DNA of 5,976 nt, taken from the NCBI GenBank assembly GCA_016735355.1, contig JAERRQ010000213.1, positions 1-5,976 on the forward strand. Direction: 5' to 3'. The notes below the pieces were generated by a model. That model was not told the DNA's origin and did not search any database. It was given only the letters and a program-made list of their open reading frames with translations. Of the stretch, positions 5,939 through 5,976 are shown piece after piece (the first letter of the stretch is position 1; each line of letters starts with the position of its first letter). The DNA is from Desulfobacterales bacterium (GTDB lineage: Bacteria > Desulfobacterota > Desulfobacteria > Desulfobacterales > BuS5). A program made the translations under genes and the position numbers.

Positions 5939-5976
5939 ATGACTTTGAACAAAATAATACGGGTATCTCTTTTGCT
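5939..5976 (+). CDS. Start of the next mla-operon gene (partial, cut by window end)
   Basis: Only 12 codons are visible, reading MTLNKIIRVSLL. The charged start followed by hydrophobic residues is compatible with the beginning of a signal peptide. Mla operons commonly continue with the periplasmic carrier mlaC or the outer-membrane lipoprotein mlaA (VacJ), and both are exported, so either would fit. The sequence is too short to choose between them. The gene follows mlaD by 12 bases with a good GGAG ribosome site, so it is very likely in the same transcript. Confidence 0.6.
   Translation, partial: MTLNKIIRVSLL

Overview
The window comes from a diderm (Gram-negative-type) bacterium of moderate, rather AT-rich composition. 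Retrograde phospholipid transport genes (mlaE, mlaF, mlaD) imply an outer membrane. The gene order and the style of the TrpE, TrpD and Mla proteins suggest Desulfobacterota (Desulfobacterales-like), but that is an impression from sequence style and could not be tested here. All genes are on the + strand and tightly packed.

Region 1 (1-114) is an AT-rich leader with a weak sigma70-like promoter candidate. It shows no Trp-codon leader peptide and no attenuator. Region 2 (115-3201) is a compact trpE-trpG-trpD block with a 4-bp ATGA overlap and then an 8-bp overlap. It encodes both subunits of anthranilate synthase and anthranilate phosphoribosyltransferase, the first two steps from chorismate towards tryptophan. 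trpC, trpF, trpB and trpA do not follow.

Region 3 (about 3202 to the window end) is an mla operon. It encodes MlaE (inner-membrane permease), MlaF (ATPase) and MlaD (MCE-domain lipid-binding subunit), followed by the first codons of a further gene starting at 5939. mlaE and mlaF are separated by a 134-bp gap holding a perfect 15-bp-stem palindrome inside an outer pair of 11-bp inverted repeats. mlaF and mlaD overlap by ATGA.

The most notable feature is mlaF. A complete ABC ATPase of about 243 residues is joined in one reading frame to a C-terminal GGDEF-like domain of about 155 residues. The GGDEF active site is destroyed (GLNKV instead of GGDEF, and the metal-binding Asp position is Tyr). 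The RxxD inhibitory-site motif (RFGD) is present at exactly the canonical five-residue spacing. This is the arrangement expected of a catalytically dead c-di-GMP receptor attached to the motor of a phospholipid transporter. It sits where E. coli MlaF carries the C-terminal extension that works with the STAS protein MlaB. The inferred hypothesis is that c-di-GMP (or another ligand or partner of this domain) controls outer-membrane lipid trafficking in this lineage.
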